This document shows, piece by piece, positions 26,154 through 33,328 of a DNA stretch of 64,000 nucleotides. Position numbers and translations under genes: made by a program. The notes beneath the pieces were generated by a model. It was not told the origin of the DNA and did not search any database. It saw only the letters and a list, made by a program, of their open reading frames with translations. Numbering within the stretch: the stretch's first letter is position 1; every line of letters begins with the position of its first letter. This stretch comes from Phycobacter azelaicus (lineage in GTDB: Bacteria > Pseudomonadota > Alphaproteobacteria > Rhodobacterales > Rhodobacteraceae), in NCBI RefSeq assembly GCF_014884385.1, contig NZ_WKFH01000003.1:2140001-2204000 (forward strand), read 5' to 3'.

Positions 26154-27914
26154 TTAGTCCCAGCAGCTCACCAGTACGGTCATGCCGCTGGCCTGACGCA
26201 CCAGGGCTTCATTCGGCAAAGCCGCGCCGCTGCCTGCAGGAACAAACATCGGGATATTCGCGGCGATCAGCGCCTCGCGCAACGCAGCCGCGTTGACGCC
26301 GAAGCTGACACCTTCGGGCAGCTGCCGTCCTTTGATCTCTTGCGGAAGCAGCATGCCGAGAACCGCACCGGAGGCATCAAGAACCGGACCGCCCGCATCG
26401 CCAGCCTGCGCCGAAAGATCAAGGCGGATCACGCCGGTGTTGCCGTCCAGGCTTTTGACATCCTCGAGAACGCCAAAGGTCAGGCTGGGAGCGCCAAGTA
26501 CCCCCTCGTAGGAGAACCCGGAGGCCGCGACCTCTGATTTCAGGCGCGGGGACTGGGTGCTTAGACCGGCAACCGCCATGGGCGCAAGCCGCTCTACCGG
26601 CTGCAGGATCGCAAAGCCGCTCTCCGGAGCGTTGGCCGTCACCGTGGCCTGATAGCCGTGATCCAGGGTGATCCGGCTGCAACCCGCAACCACGTCGGAT
26701 GTGGTGATCACGGCTCCATTCTGGCTCACAAAGAAGCCAGAGCGTGACAGGCGCGGCTTGCGCACCTCCAGGTCGGCCAGGAGATCGACGCTTTGGCTCA
26801 GGTCGCTTCCCGCCGTGTCCTCAAGAACGCCATCGATCCGGGCAAAGCTCTCGCGCATGGCGGCCAGAACGCGGGTGCGGCGGGCTTCGTCGCCCGCAGG
26901 CCAGATCAGGGTAAAGCCCTTGATCTGCCCGCCGTTCAGGCTGGCTTCGGTGTAGGAGACGATCTGCCCGTTGCGCCCCTCGATCGTGAAGCTGTCGCTG
27001 CTGCGTTCGCGCGGGCCGGTCAGAGGCACGATTTCAAGGGTCTGCATGATGTCATAGAGACCAAACAGGGTATTCTTGTCGCCGCGCTGGCTGATCAGCA
27101 GAACGCGAGCACCGAGGTCGCCGCTGCTGTCGTAATGGGCGAAGGGCGACTCATAGCGGGCAAAGGTTACCTCTGCCGCCGGGATCTGCATGGAAATGCC
27201 TGCGCGGGAGTCCAACACCTCTGCCATGCCCACCGAGATCAGTGGCGCATTGTAGTCATCCATCAGGAGCTTACGCTGCGCAGTGGTCAGTACGCCGGTG
27301 GGGTCGAACCCTTTGCTCAGCTGCCAGTCGGACATGGCGCCGCGGGTGCCGCGGCCAAAGGATCCGTCGATTGCGGAGTCGTAGAAGCCGGCTGCCCTGA
27401 GCGCGATCTGGAGCTCCTTTTTCTCGTCGCGGCTCAGCGCTTGCTCGCTACGGCGCGCCTGGGCAGGTGTTTCATCGGGCAAAGTCAACTGCGGTTCGGG
27501 CGTTGTGACCGCGGGAGCGGCACTCACCTCCGGTGCGACGGGGGCAGTTGCAGTTGCCTGATCCCGCGCGCCCACCGGGTAGAACTGGTTGCGCAGGTTT
27601 TCCTGAAAGGCGATGAAGCTGTCGCGCGGGATTTGTCCTTCGGTGCGATAGACTTGCAGAACGCGCTCGGCATCCTGACGCGTATAGGGGCCAAGCACGA
27701 TACCGTACCAACCTGCGCCCAAGGTAAAGCCGGCAACATCCGGCAGGCGCGATGCAAATTCCTGCGCCTCTGCCTGGGCCTCGCTCAGGGACGGCCGCGC
27801 AGCGATCTGGATCCAGACGGTATCCTGGCTTGCCTGTTGCGCATGGGCGGATCCGCCAAAGGCAATCATAATCGTGGTGACCGCCAGCAGCAGGGCGGAT
27901 GAAATTCTTTTCAT
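26154..27914 (-). CDS. Exported SPOR/peptidoglycan-binding protein with inactive trypsin-like domain
   Basis: 586 residues. Signal peptide (1-25, SAHAQ), SPOR-like domain (about 32-110), Ala/Pro linker (115-155), peptidoglycan_binding_1 domain (about 162-215, LRAAGFYDSAIDGSFGRGTRGA), a middle alpha/beta region, then a trypsin-like fold (about 385-560). All catalytic positions are lost: the TNAHVV histidine is Asp407 (TTSDVV), the DLALL aspartate is Gly433 (SGFAIL) and the GDSGGP serine is Ala507 (GDAGGP, codon 26394-26396). The frame is intact and the fold motifs are preserved, so it looks like a pseudoprotease of the periplasm that binds septal or denuded glycan. Downstream bidirectional terminator; divergent from glyQ. 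Confidence 0.88.
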   Translation of the reverse strand: MKRISSALLLAVTTIMIAFGGSAHAQQASQDTVWIQIAARPSLSEAQAEAQEFASRLPDVAGFTLGAGWYGIVLGPYTRQDAERVLQVYRTEGQIPRDSFIAFQENLRNQFYPVGARDQATATAPVAPEVSAAPAVTTPEPQLTLPDETPAQARRSEQALSRDEKKELQIALRAAGFYDSAIDGSFGRGTRGAMSDWQLSKGFDPTGVLTTAQRKLLMDDYNAPLISVGMAEVLDSRAGISMQIPAAEVTFARYESPFAHYDSSGDLGARVLLISQRGDKNTLFGLYDIMQTLEIVPLTGPRERSSDSFTIEGRNGQIVSYTEASLNGGQIKGFTLIWPAGDEARRTRVLAAMRESFARIDGVLEDTAGSDLSQSVDLLADLEVRKPRLSRSGFFVSQNGAVITTSDVVAGCSRITLDHGYQATVTANAPESGFAILQPVERLAPMAVAGLSTQSPRLKSEVAASGFSYEGVLGAPSLTFGVLEDVKSLDGNTGVIRLDLSAQAGDAGGPVLDASGAVLGMLLPQEIKGRQLPEGVSFGVNAAALREALIAANIPMFVPAGSGAALPNEALVRQASGMTVLVSCWD

Positions 27915-28087
27915 TGCAGGACCTCTATCCCGATGGGGTAAATTGTTGCCGGGCAGATAAGCACTTTAGGAGGACAAAGCAAACTCCCGGTAAACGGGGA
28001 ATTCGTCTCTTGATGCAGCATTCCATCACCTTTGTTGCCCGTGCGGCTGCAAGAGGCCGACAACGGTGCTCCGTGCAAGACTAGCCG

Positions 28088-28116
28088 TTGACGCTCGGCA
28101 GGGGGTTGCATAGGAA
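28088..28116 (+). promoter_or_regulatory. Candidate sigma-70 promoter for glyQ
   Basis: TTGACG (28088-28093), 17-bp spacer, TAGGAA (28111-28116), 49 bp upstream of the glyQ start. Only position and hexamer match support it. Confidence 0.4.
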
Positions 28117-28165
28117 GAACCCCGCATTCTTTGACCTGAAAAGATGTCCCAGAGAGGGATCTGAC

Positions 28166-29116
28166 ATGACCCAGAACACCACTGCCGCTGCCGCCTCCAC
28201 GGGCGCTCCACGTTCCTTTCAGGAGATCATCCTGCGGCTTCAGTCCTATTGGGCATCCAAGGGATGCGCCATCATGCAGCCCTATGATATGGAAGTCGGA
28301 GCAGGCACCTTTCACCCGGCAACAACGCTGCGCTCTTTGGGGTCTGCGCCTTGGGCCGCGGCTTATGTGCAGCCCTCGCGCCGCCCCACCGACGGGCGCT
28401 ACGGTGAAAACCCCAACCGCCTGCAGCACTACTACCAGTACCAGGTCCTTATCAAACCCTCGCCGCCGAACCTGCAGGAGCTCTATCTCGGCAGTCTTGA
28501 GGCCATCGGCATCGATATGGACCTGCACGACATCCGCTTTGTCGAGGACGACTGGGAAAGCCCGACCCTAGGCGCCTGGGGCCTTGGCTGGGAAGTCTGG
28601 TGCGACGGGATGGAAGTCAGCCAGTTCACCTATTTCCAACAGGTCGGCGGCCATGATTGCGCGCCTGTCTCGGGTGAGCTGACCTACGGGCTTGAGCGTC
28701 TTGCGATGTATGTCCTTGGCATTGATCATGTGATGGACATGCCCTTTAACGACCCCGATGCGCCGATCCCGCTGACCTATGGCGACGTGTTCAAGCAGAC
28801 CGAGGAAGAATACGCCCGCTGGAATTTTGATGTCGCGAACACCGACGTCCTGCTGCGCCACTTTGAAGAGGCAGAGGCCGAGTGCACGACCATTCTCGCG
28901 CAGGAGCATATCGACCCCAAGACCGGCAAGCGCATCATTATGGCGCACCCAGCCTATGACCAATGCATCAAGGCCAGCCACATTTTTAATCTCCTCGATG
29001 CGCGCGGAGTCATTTCCGTGACCGAACGTCAGGCCTATATCGGTCGGGTGCGGGCGCTTGCCAAGCAATGCGCCGACGCATTTGTACAAACCGAAGCAGG
29101 TGGCCAGGCCGCCTGA
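28166..29116 (+). CDS. glyQ: Glycyl-tRNA synthetase alpha chain
   Basis: Catalytic subunit of the bacterial alpha2beta2 glycyl-tRNA synthetase. 316 residues: [59 protein letters not shown] and QQVGGHDC are class II synthetase hallmarks of this family. ATG 28166 follows AGAGGGA; an earlier in-frame codon at 28088 would fall inside the candidate promoter. Its partner glyS lies 1.8 kb downstream, separated by two other genes on the same strand. Confidence 0.97.
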   Translation: MTQNTTAAAASTGAPRSFQEIILRLQSYWASKGCAIMQPYDMEVGAGTFHPATTLRSLGSAPWAAAYVQPSRRPTDGRYGENPNRLQHYYQYQVLIKPSPPNLQELYLGSLEAIGIDMDLHDIRFVEDDWESPTLGAWGLGWEVWCDGMEVSQFTYFQQVGGHDCAPVSGELTYGLERLAMYVLGIDHVMDMPFNDPDAPIPLTYGDVFKQTEEEYARWNFDVANTDVLLRHFEEAEAECTTILAQEHIDPKTGKRIIMAHPAYDQCIKASHIFNLLDARGVISVTERQAYIGRVRALAKQCADAFVQTEAGGQAA

Positions 29117-29143
29117 GGGTCAGACCTGAGGGGAAGAAACGCC

Positions 29144-29674
29144 ATGATGGGCAAGGTTATCGGGATTGTGTTGGGCATCTGCGCTTTGGTTGCGGGTGTG
29201 TCCATGTATTACCTGCAAGTCTATGGGTTCTATGAGGATGTGACGCCGCAGCCTGGGCTTGATGTGGTTCTGACGCCGCTGGATGGAACTGAGCCGCGCC
29301 CGATACCTTATGGTGATTTTCAGGCGATCGATGCGGAAAGCTCTCCGATCCGCTACCGCGCCTGTTTTACGACAGACGTGATACCAGAGGATCTGGCCTC
29401 GGAATTCGCGACTTCTGACCTCAACGTGCCACGCAACGCGCCGGGTTGGTTCGACTGTTTTGACGCTGCCGAAATCGGCACGGCACTGAAAGAAGGCTCT
29501 GCCACTGCATTCCTGTCGGTCAAGAACATCTCTTACGGGGTGGACCGGATTGCGGTCATCGGTGCGGACGGACGTGGCTTTGTCTGGCATGAGCTGAACA
29601 ATTGCGGCGAACAGATCTACAATGGCAGTGCCATCGTCACCGAAGCCTGCCCGCCGCGCCCAGAAAGCGAGTAA
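29144..29674 (+). CDS. Membrane-anchored protein of glyQ-glyS cluster (DUF6446-like)
   Basis: 176 residues. One N-terminal membrane helix (about 4-24) followed by a periplasmic domain with four cysteines (RYRACFTT, WFDCFD, LNNCGE, TEACPP) that could form two disulfides. I recall proteins of this kind as DUF6446, found between glyQ and glyS in Rhodobacteraceae; the family assignment is from memory. Function unknown. AGGGGA precedes the double ATG start. It lies 27 bp after glyQ and 43 bp before gltS. Confidence 0.8.
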   Translation: MMGKVIGIVLGICALVAGVSMYYLQVYGFYEDVTPQPGLDVVLTPLDGTEPRPIPYGDFQAIDAESSPIRYRACFTTDVIPEDLASEFATSDLNVPRNAPGWFDCFDAAEIGTALKEGSATAFLSVKNISYGVDRIAVIGADGRGFVWHELNNCGEQIYNGSAIVTEACPPRPESE

Positions 29675-29717
29675 AGCCGGACCGCGAATGTCCGGGTGAA
29701 CAGGAGCGCTGCCCCCG

Positions 29718-30917
29718 ATGCTCATTCCGGATTTCATCACGGTAACGCTTGGATTGGCGGTCTTCCTCGGTGGGGGGATGCTCAACAAGAGGTTCGGTTT
29801 GTTGCGGCGACTGAACATTCCCGAGGCCGTCAGTGGAGGTTTGCTCGCCTCGCTTTTCCTGATGGGCGTTTATCTCGTTTTGGATGTTGAGATTGTCTTC
29901 GAGCTGGAGGCTCGCGACTTCTTTCTGGTGATGTTTTTTGCCGGAATTGGGCTGAATGCGCGGCTCGGAGATTTGATCTCTGGCGGGCGGCCCTTGATGA
30001 TCCTGCTGGCGCTGACCCTGCTCACGATCCTTTCGCAGAACCTGATCGGTGGTGCCGGGGCGGCGATATTCGGATATCCGGCGCAGGCCGGTGTACTCTT
30101 TGGATCGGCGGCGCTGATCGGCGGGCACGGCACGGCGATTGCCTGGGCGCCCGAAGTTGCTGCGGCGACCGGTCTGAGCGCCGCACAAGAATTGGGCGTT
30201 GCCGTCGCAACGCTGGGCCTTGTTTTGGCGGCTATCATTGGCGGACCGATCGCCGGCTATCTGATCCAGCGCGATGCCCTGACGCCGGATCGACCCGATC
30301 AGGGGCCAATTGCGGGCCTTGCCACACCAAACGGAGCGCCACCTCAGATCATTACGCCTGATGGTGTCATGCGCAGCCTTCTCTATCTCAACTTTGCGAT
30401 CATTCTGGGTTATGCAGGCTGGGAGGGACTCGAGACACTGGGTGTCAAACTGCCGCTCTTTGTACCGTGCCTTGTGGCGGGCATCTTCATCGCAAACCTG
30501 CGCGCGCTGCTGTTTCCGGCGGCTCCGGCCGTCGCCCGAACGCCATCGCTCGCGTTGATTTCGGAGGTCTCTCTAGGGATTTTCCTCGCGATGTCGTTGA
30601 TGAGCCTGCAGCTCTGGACCATTGCTGACCTCGGTCCTGCCATCCTTGCCGTAATGCTGGGACAGACGCTCTTTACGGTGCTGTTCGTCCTGCTGGTGCT
30701 GTTTCCATTGCTGGGTGGCGGCTATCGTGCCGCCGTGCTGGCGGCCGGCTTTGGCGGCTTTGCCCTTGGCGCCACGCCCACGGCCATTGCCAATATGACC
30801 GCTGTGACCAAACGCTATGGCCCATCACCTATTGCCTTTGTGGTGCTCCCCCTTGTATCCGCCTTCTTTGTTGATATTGCCAATGCAATCGTCATCCAGA
30901 CGATCGTGAACTTCTGA
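29718..30917 (+). CDS. gltS: Sodium/glutamate symporter GltS
   Basis: 399 residues with ten or more membrane helices in two inverted halves. GltS marks are FFAGIGLNARL, GGHGTAIAW in the first half and GGFALGATPTAIANM in the second, the two re-entrant loop motifs. It imports glutamate with sodium. It is embedded in the glyQ-glyS unit, 9 bp before glyS, so it is presumably co-expressed with the synthetase. Confidence 0.92.
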   Translation: MLIPDFITVTLGLAVFLGGGMLNKRFGLLRRLNIPEAVSGGLLASLFLMGVYLVLDVEIVFELEARDFFLVMFFAGIGLNARLGDLISGGRPLMILLALTLLTILSQNLIGGAGAAIFGYPAQAGVLFGSAALIGGHGTAIAWAPEVAAATGLSAAQELGVAVATLGLVLAAIIGGPIAGYLIQRDALTPDRPDQGPIAGLATPNGAPPQIITPDGVMRSLLYLNFAIILGYAGWEGLETLGVKLPLFVPCLVAGIFIANLRALLFPAAPAVARTPSLALISEVSLGIFLAMSLMSLQLWTIADLGPAILAVMLGQTLFTVLFVLLVLFPLLGGGYRAAVLAAGFGGFALGATPTAIANMTAVTKRYGPSPIAFVVLPLVSAFFVDIANAIVIQTIVNF

Positions 30918-30926
30918 GGATCCCAG

Positions 30927-33152
30927 ATGCCCGACCTGCTGATTGAACTGTTCTCCGAGGAAATCCCGGCCCGCATGCAGGCGCGTGCGGCGGAGGATCT
31001 GAAAAAGCGGATGACCGACGGTTTGGTCGAGGCGGGTCTGACCTATGCCGCAGCCCACGCCCTGTCGACACCGCGCCGCCTGACGCTGGCCGTTGAGGGT
31101 CTGCTGGCCGAAAGCCCCACCATCCGCGAAGAGCGAAAGGGGCCCAAGGTCGGCGCGCCGGACAAGGCGGTCGAAGGCTTCCTGCGCGGCGCCGGGATCG
31201 ATCGGGATCAACTAGAAGAGCGCGACACGCCCAAGGGCGCCGTCTATTTTGCGACAATCGAAAAGCCGGGCCGCCCGGCCGCCGAGATCATCGCGGAAGT
31301 ACTGGAAACAACCATCCGTAACTTCCCCTGGCCCAAATCCATGCGCTGGGGGGCTGGGTCTTTGCGCTGGGTGCGCCCTTTGCAGTCGATCCTGTGCATC
31401 CTGACGGATGAGGGCGGCGCCGAGGTGGTTCCCTTCGAAATCGAAGGCCTGAAGGCCGCAGACAGCACCAAGGGTCACCGCTTCATGGCGCCGGATGCCT
31501 TCTCGGTCGCCTCCTTTGAAGACTACACAGCCAAGCTGAAACGCGCTCATGTGATCCTCGACCCGGCAGAGCGCGCGGATACCATCTGGCATGACGCCAC
31601 CAACCAGGCCTTTGCCGCCGGTCTGGAAGTGGTCGAGGACAAGGGCCTTCTGGCCGAGGTTGCTGGGCTGGTCGAATGGCCCGTGGTCCTGATGGGCAAG
31701 ATCGATGATGATTTCCTGGGGCTGCCGCCCGAGGTGCTGCAGACCTCGATGAAAGAGCATCAGAAGTTCTTTTCGGTCCGCAACCCCAAGACGGGCCGTA
31801 TCGAGGGCTTTGTCACCGTGGCCAACCGCGAAACCGCCGATCACGGCGCAACCATTCTCGCAGGCAACCAAAAGGTCCTGTCGGCGCGTCTGGCCGATGC
31901 GAAATTTTTCTGGGAAAACGACCTGCGCGTCGCCAAGGGTGGCATGAGCGCCTGGACCGAGGCGCTGTCCAATGTCACCTTCCACAACAAGCTGGGCACC
32001 CAGGCAGAGCGGATCGAGCGCATCGCGGCACTGGCCCGCGAGCTGGCCCCCGTTGTGGGCGCGGATGCGGATCTGGCCGAACAGGCCGCGCGGGTGGCCA
32101 AGGCGGACCTCTCGTCCGAAATGGTCTATGAGTTCCCCGAGCTGCAGGGCTTGATGGGGCGTTATTACGCCGAGGCTGCGGGCCTTCCACAGGAGGTGGC
32201 AAACGCCTGCGAGCAGCATTATTCCCCCCTTGGTCCCTCGGACGATGTGCCGAGCGATAAACTCTCCGTTGTGGTGGCGCTGGCGGATAAGCTGGACACG
32301 CTGACCGGGTTTTGGGCCATTGATGAAAAACCGACCGGGTCAAAAGACCCCTTTGCCCTGCGCCGCGCCGCACTTGGGGTGATCCGGCTTGTGCTGGAAA
32401 ACGACATTCGCACGCCGCTGGATCAGCACATCGACGCGCATCTTCTGCGCCATGAGTTGAAACAGAATGGCGAGGACGAAGTTGCAACCGGCCTATTGAA
32501 TGACATGATTGAAGAGATTGCCGATCACGGCGTGTTCGGCTCGGCTGTGCGCACGGTTCTCGATGCTTTTGACGGCGATCTGCCGAAACATCTGGAAGAG
32601 CTGAAGGAAAGCCTGCCGGATGTATCGCGCGACCTTTTGACCTTCTTCCATGACCGCCTGAAGGTCTTCCTGCGAGATCAGGGTATTCGCCACGACGTGA
32701 TCGATGCCTGTATCGCGATGGCGGGTAATGACGATCTGACCCTTCTGGTCAAACGCGCCCGCGCGCTGGAGGCGTTCCTGAAGACCGAAGAGGGCGAGAA
32801 CCTTTTGCAGGGCTTCAAGAGGGCCAACAACATCCTGTCCCAGGCTGAAGAAAAGGACGGGGTGGAGTATTCCTTTGGCGCTGACAAGAAATTCGCTGAG
32901 GACGCCAGTGAAACGGCCCTGTTTGACGCGCTTGCCCTTGGCGAGGGAGCGATCTCCTCGGCCATCGAAGCCGAGGATTTCGCGGCCGCCATGGGCGGCA
33001 TGGCCGCATTGCGCCAGCCGATCGATGCCTTTTTCGAGGCGGTGCAGGTGAATTCGGACAACGACATCGTGCGCCGCAACCGGTTGAATCTCCTCGGCCA
33101 AATCCGCAAGGTTTGTGGTCAGGTTGCCGATCTGACCCGGTTGGAGGGGTGA
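30927..33152 (+). CDS. glyS: Glycyl-tRNA synthetase beta chain
   Basis: Non-catalytic but essential tRNA-recognition subunit of the alpha2beta2 enzyme. 741 residues, from MPDLLIELFSEEIPARMQ to the DALR-like anticodon-binding C-terminus (EDFAAAMGGMAALRQPIDAFFE...NRLNLLGQI). Internal HD-like and family stretches: FMAPDAF, LLAEVAGLVEWPVVLMG, TSMKEHQKFFSV, FWENDLR and KPTGSKDPFALRRAALG. Last gene of the glyQ-DUF-gltS-glyS unit. Confidence 0.97.
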   Translation: MPDLLIELFSEEIPARMQARAAEDLKKRMTDGLVEAGLTYAAAHALSTPRRLTLAVEGLLAESPTIREERKGPKVGAPDKAVEGFLRGAGIDRDQLEERDTPKGAVYFATIEKPGRPAAEIIAEVLETTIRNFPWPKSMRWGAGSLRWVRPLQSILCILTDEGGAEVVPFEIEGLKAADSTKGHRFMAPDAFSVASFEDYTAKLKRAHVILDPAERADTIWHDATNQAFAAGLEVVEDKGLLAEVAGLVEWPVVLMGKIDDDFLGLPPEVLQTSMKEHQKFFSVRNPKTGRIEGFVTVANRETADHGATILAGNQKVLSARLADAKFFWENDLRVAKGGMSAWTEALSNVTFHNKLGTQAERIERIAALARELAPVVGADADLAEQAARVAKADLSSEMVYEFPELQGLMGRYYAEAAGLPQEVANACEQHYSPLGPSDDVPSDKLSVVVALADKLDTLTGFWAIDEKPTGSKDPFALRRAALGVIRLVLENDIRTPLDQHIDAHLLRHELKQNGEDEVATGLLNDMIEEIADHGVFGSAVRTVLDAFDGDLPKHLEELKESLPDVSRDLLTFFHDRLKVFLRDQGIRHDVIDACIAMAGNDDLTLLVKRARALEAFLKTEEGENLLQGFKRANNILSQAEEKDGVEYSFGADKKFAEDASETALFDALALGEGAISSAIEAEDFAAAMGGMAALRQPIDAFFEAVQVNSDNDIVRRNRLNLLGQIRKVCGQVADLTRLEG

Positions 33153-33193
33153 TTGGTGCCTCGCGGTTGTGAGCTGAAGCTTTGATAACGGTG

Positions 33194-33222
33194 GACGTCG
33201 TGCAGATTGCGCGGCGTCTTTC
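33194..33222 (+). terminator. Probable terminator after glyS
   Basis: GACGTCG (33194-33200) pairs with CGGCGTC (33212-33218, one G-T pair), 11-nt loop, then TTTCATTT. It lies 41 bp past the glyS stop. Confidence 0.6.
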
Positions 33223-33235
33223 ATTTGATGCAAAC

Positions 33236-33260
33236 TTGCAAGGGCGCTTCCCCCTTGCAG
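33236..33260 (+). repeat. Hairpin in the PPDK-like gene's upstream region
   Basis: TGCAAGGG (33237-33244) and CCCTTGCA (33252-33259) form a perfect 8-bp stem with a 7-nt loop but no T-run. It could be a leader structure or an operator; nothing decides between these. Confidence 0.4.
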
Positions 33261-33328
33261 GAAGGGCGATCAAGCTTATGCTGCAAGCACGCGGAATGTG
33301 CCGCAGTGCAGAAAGTTCAGGATAGACA

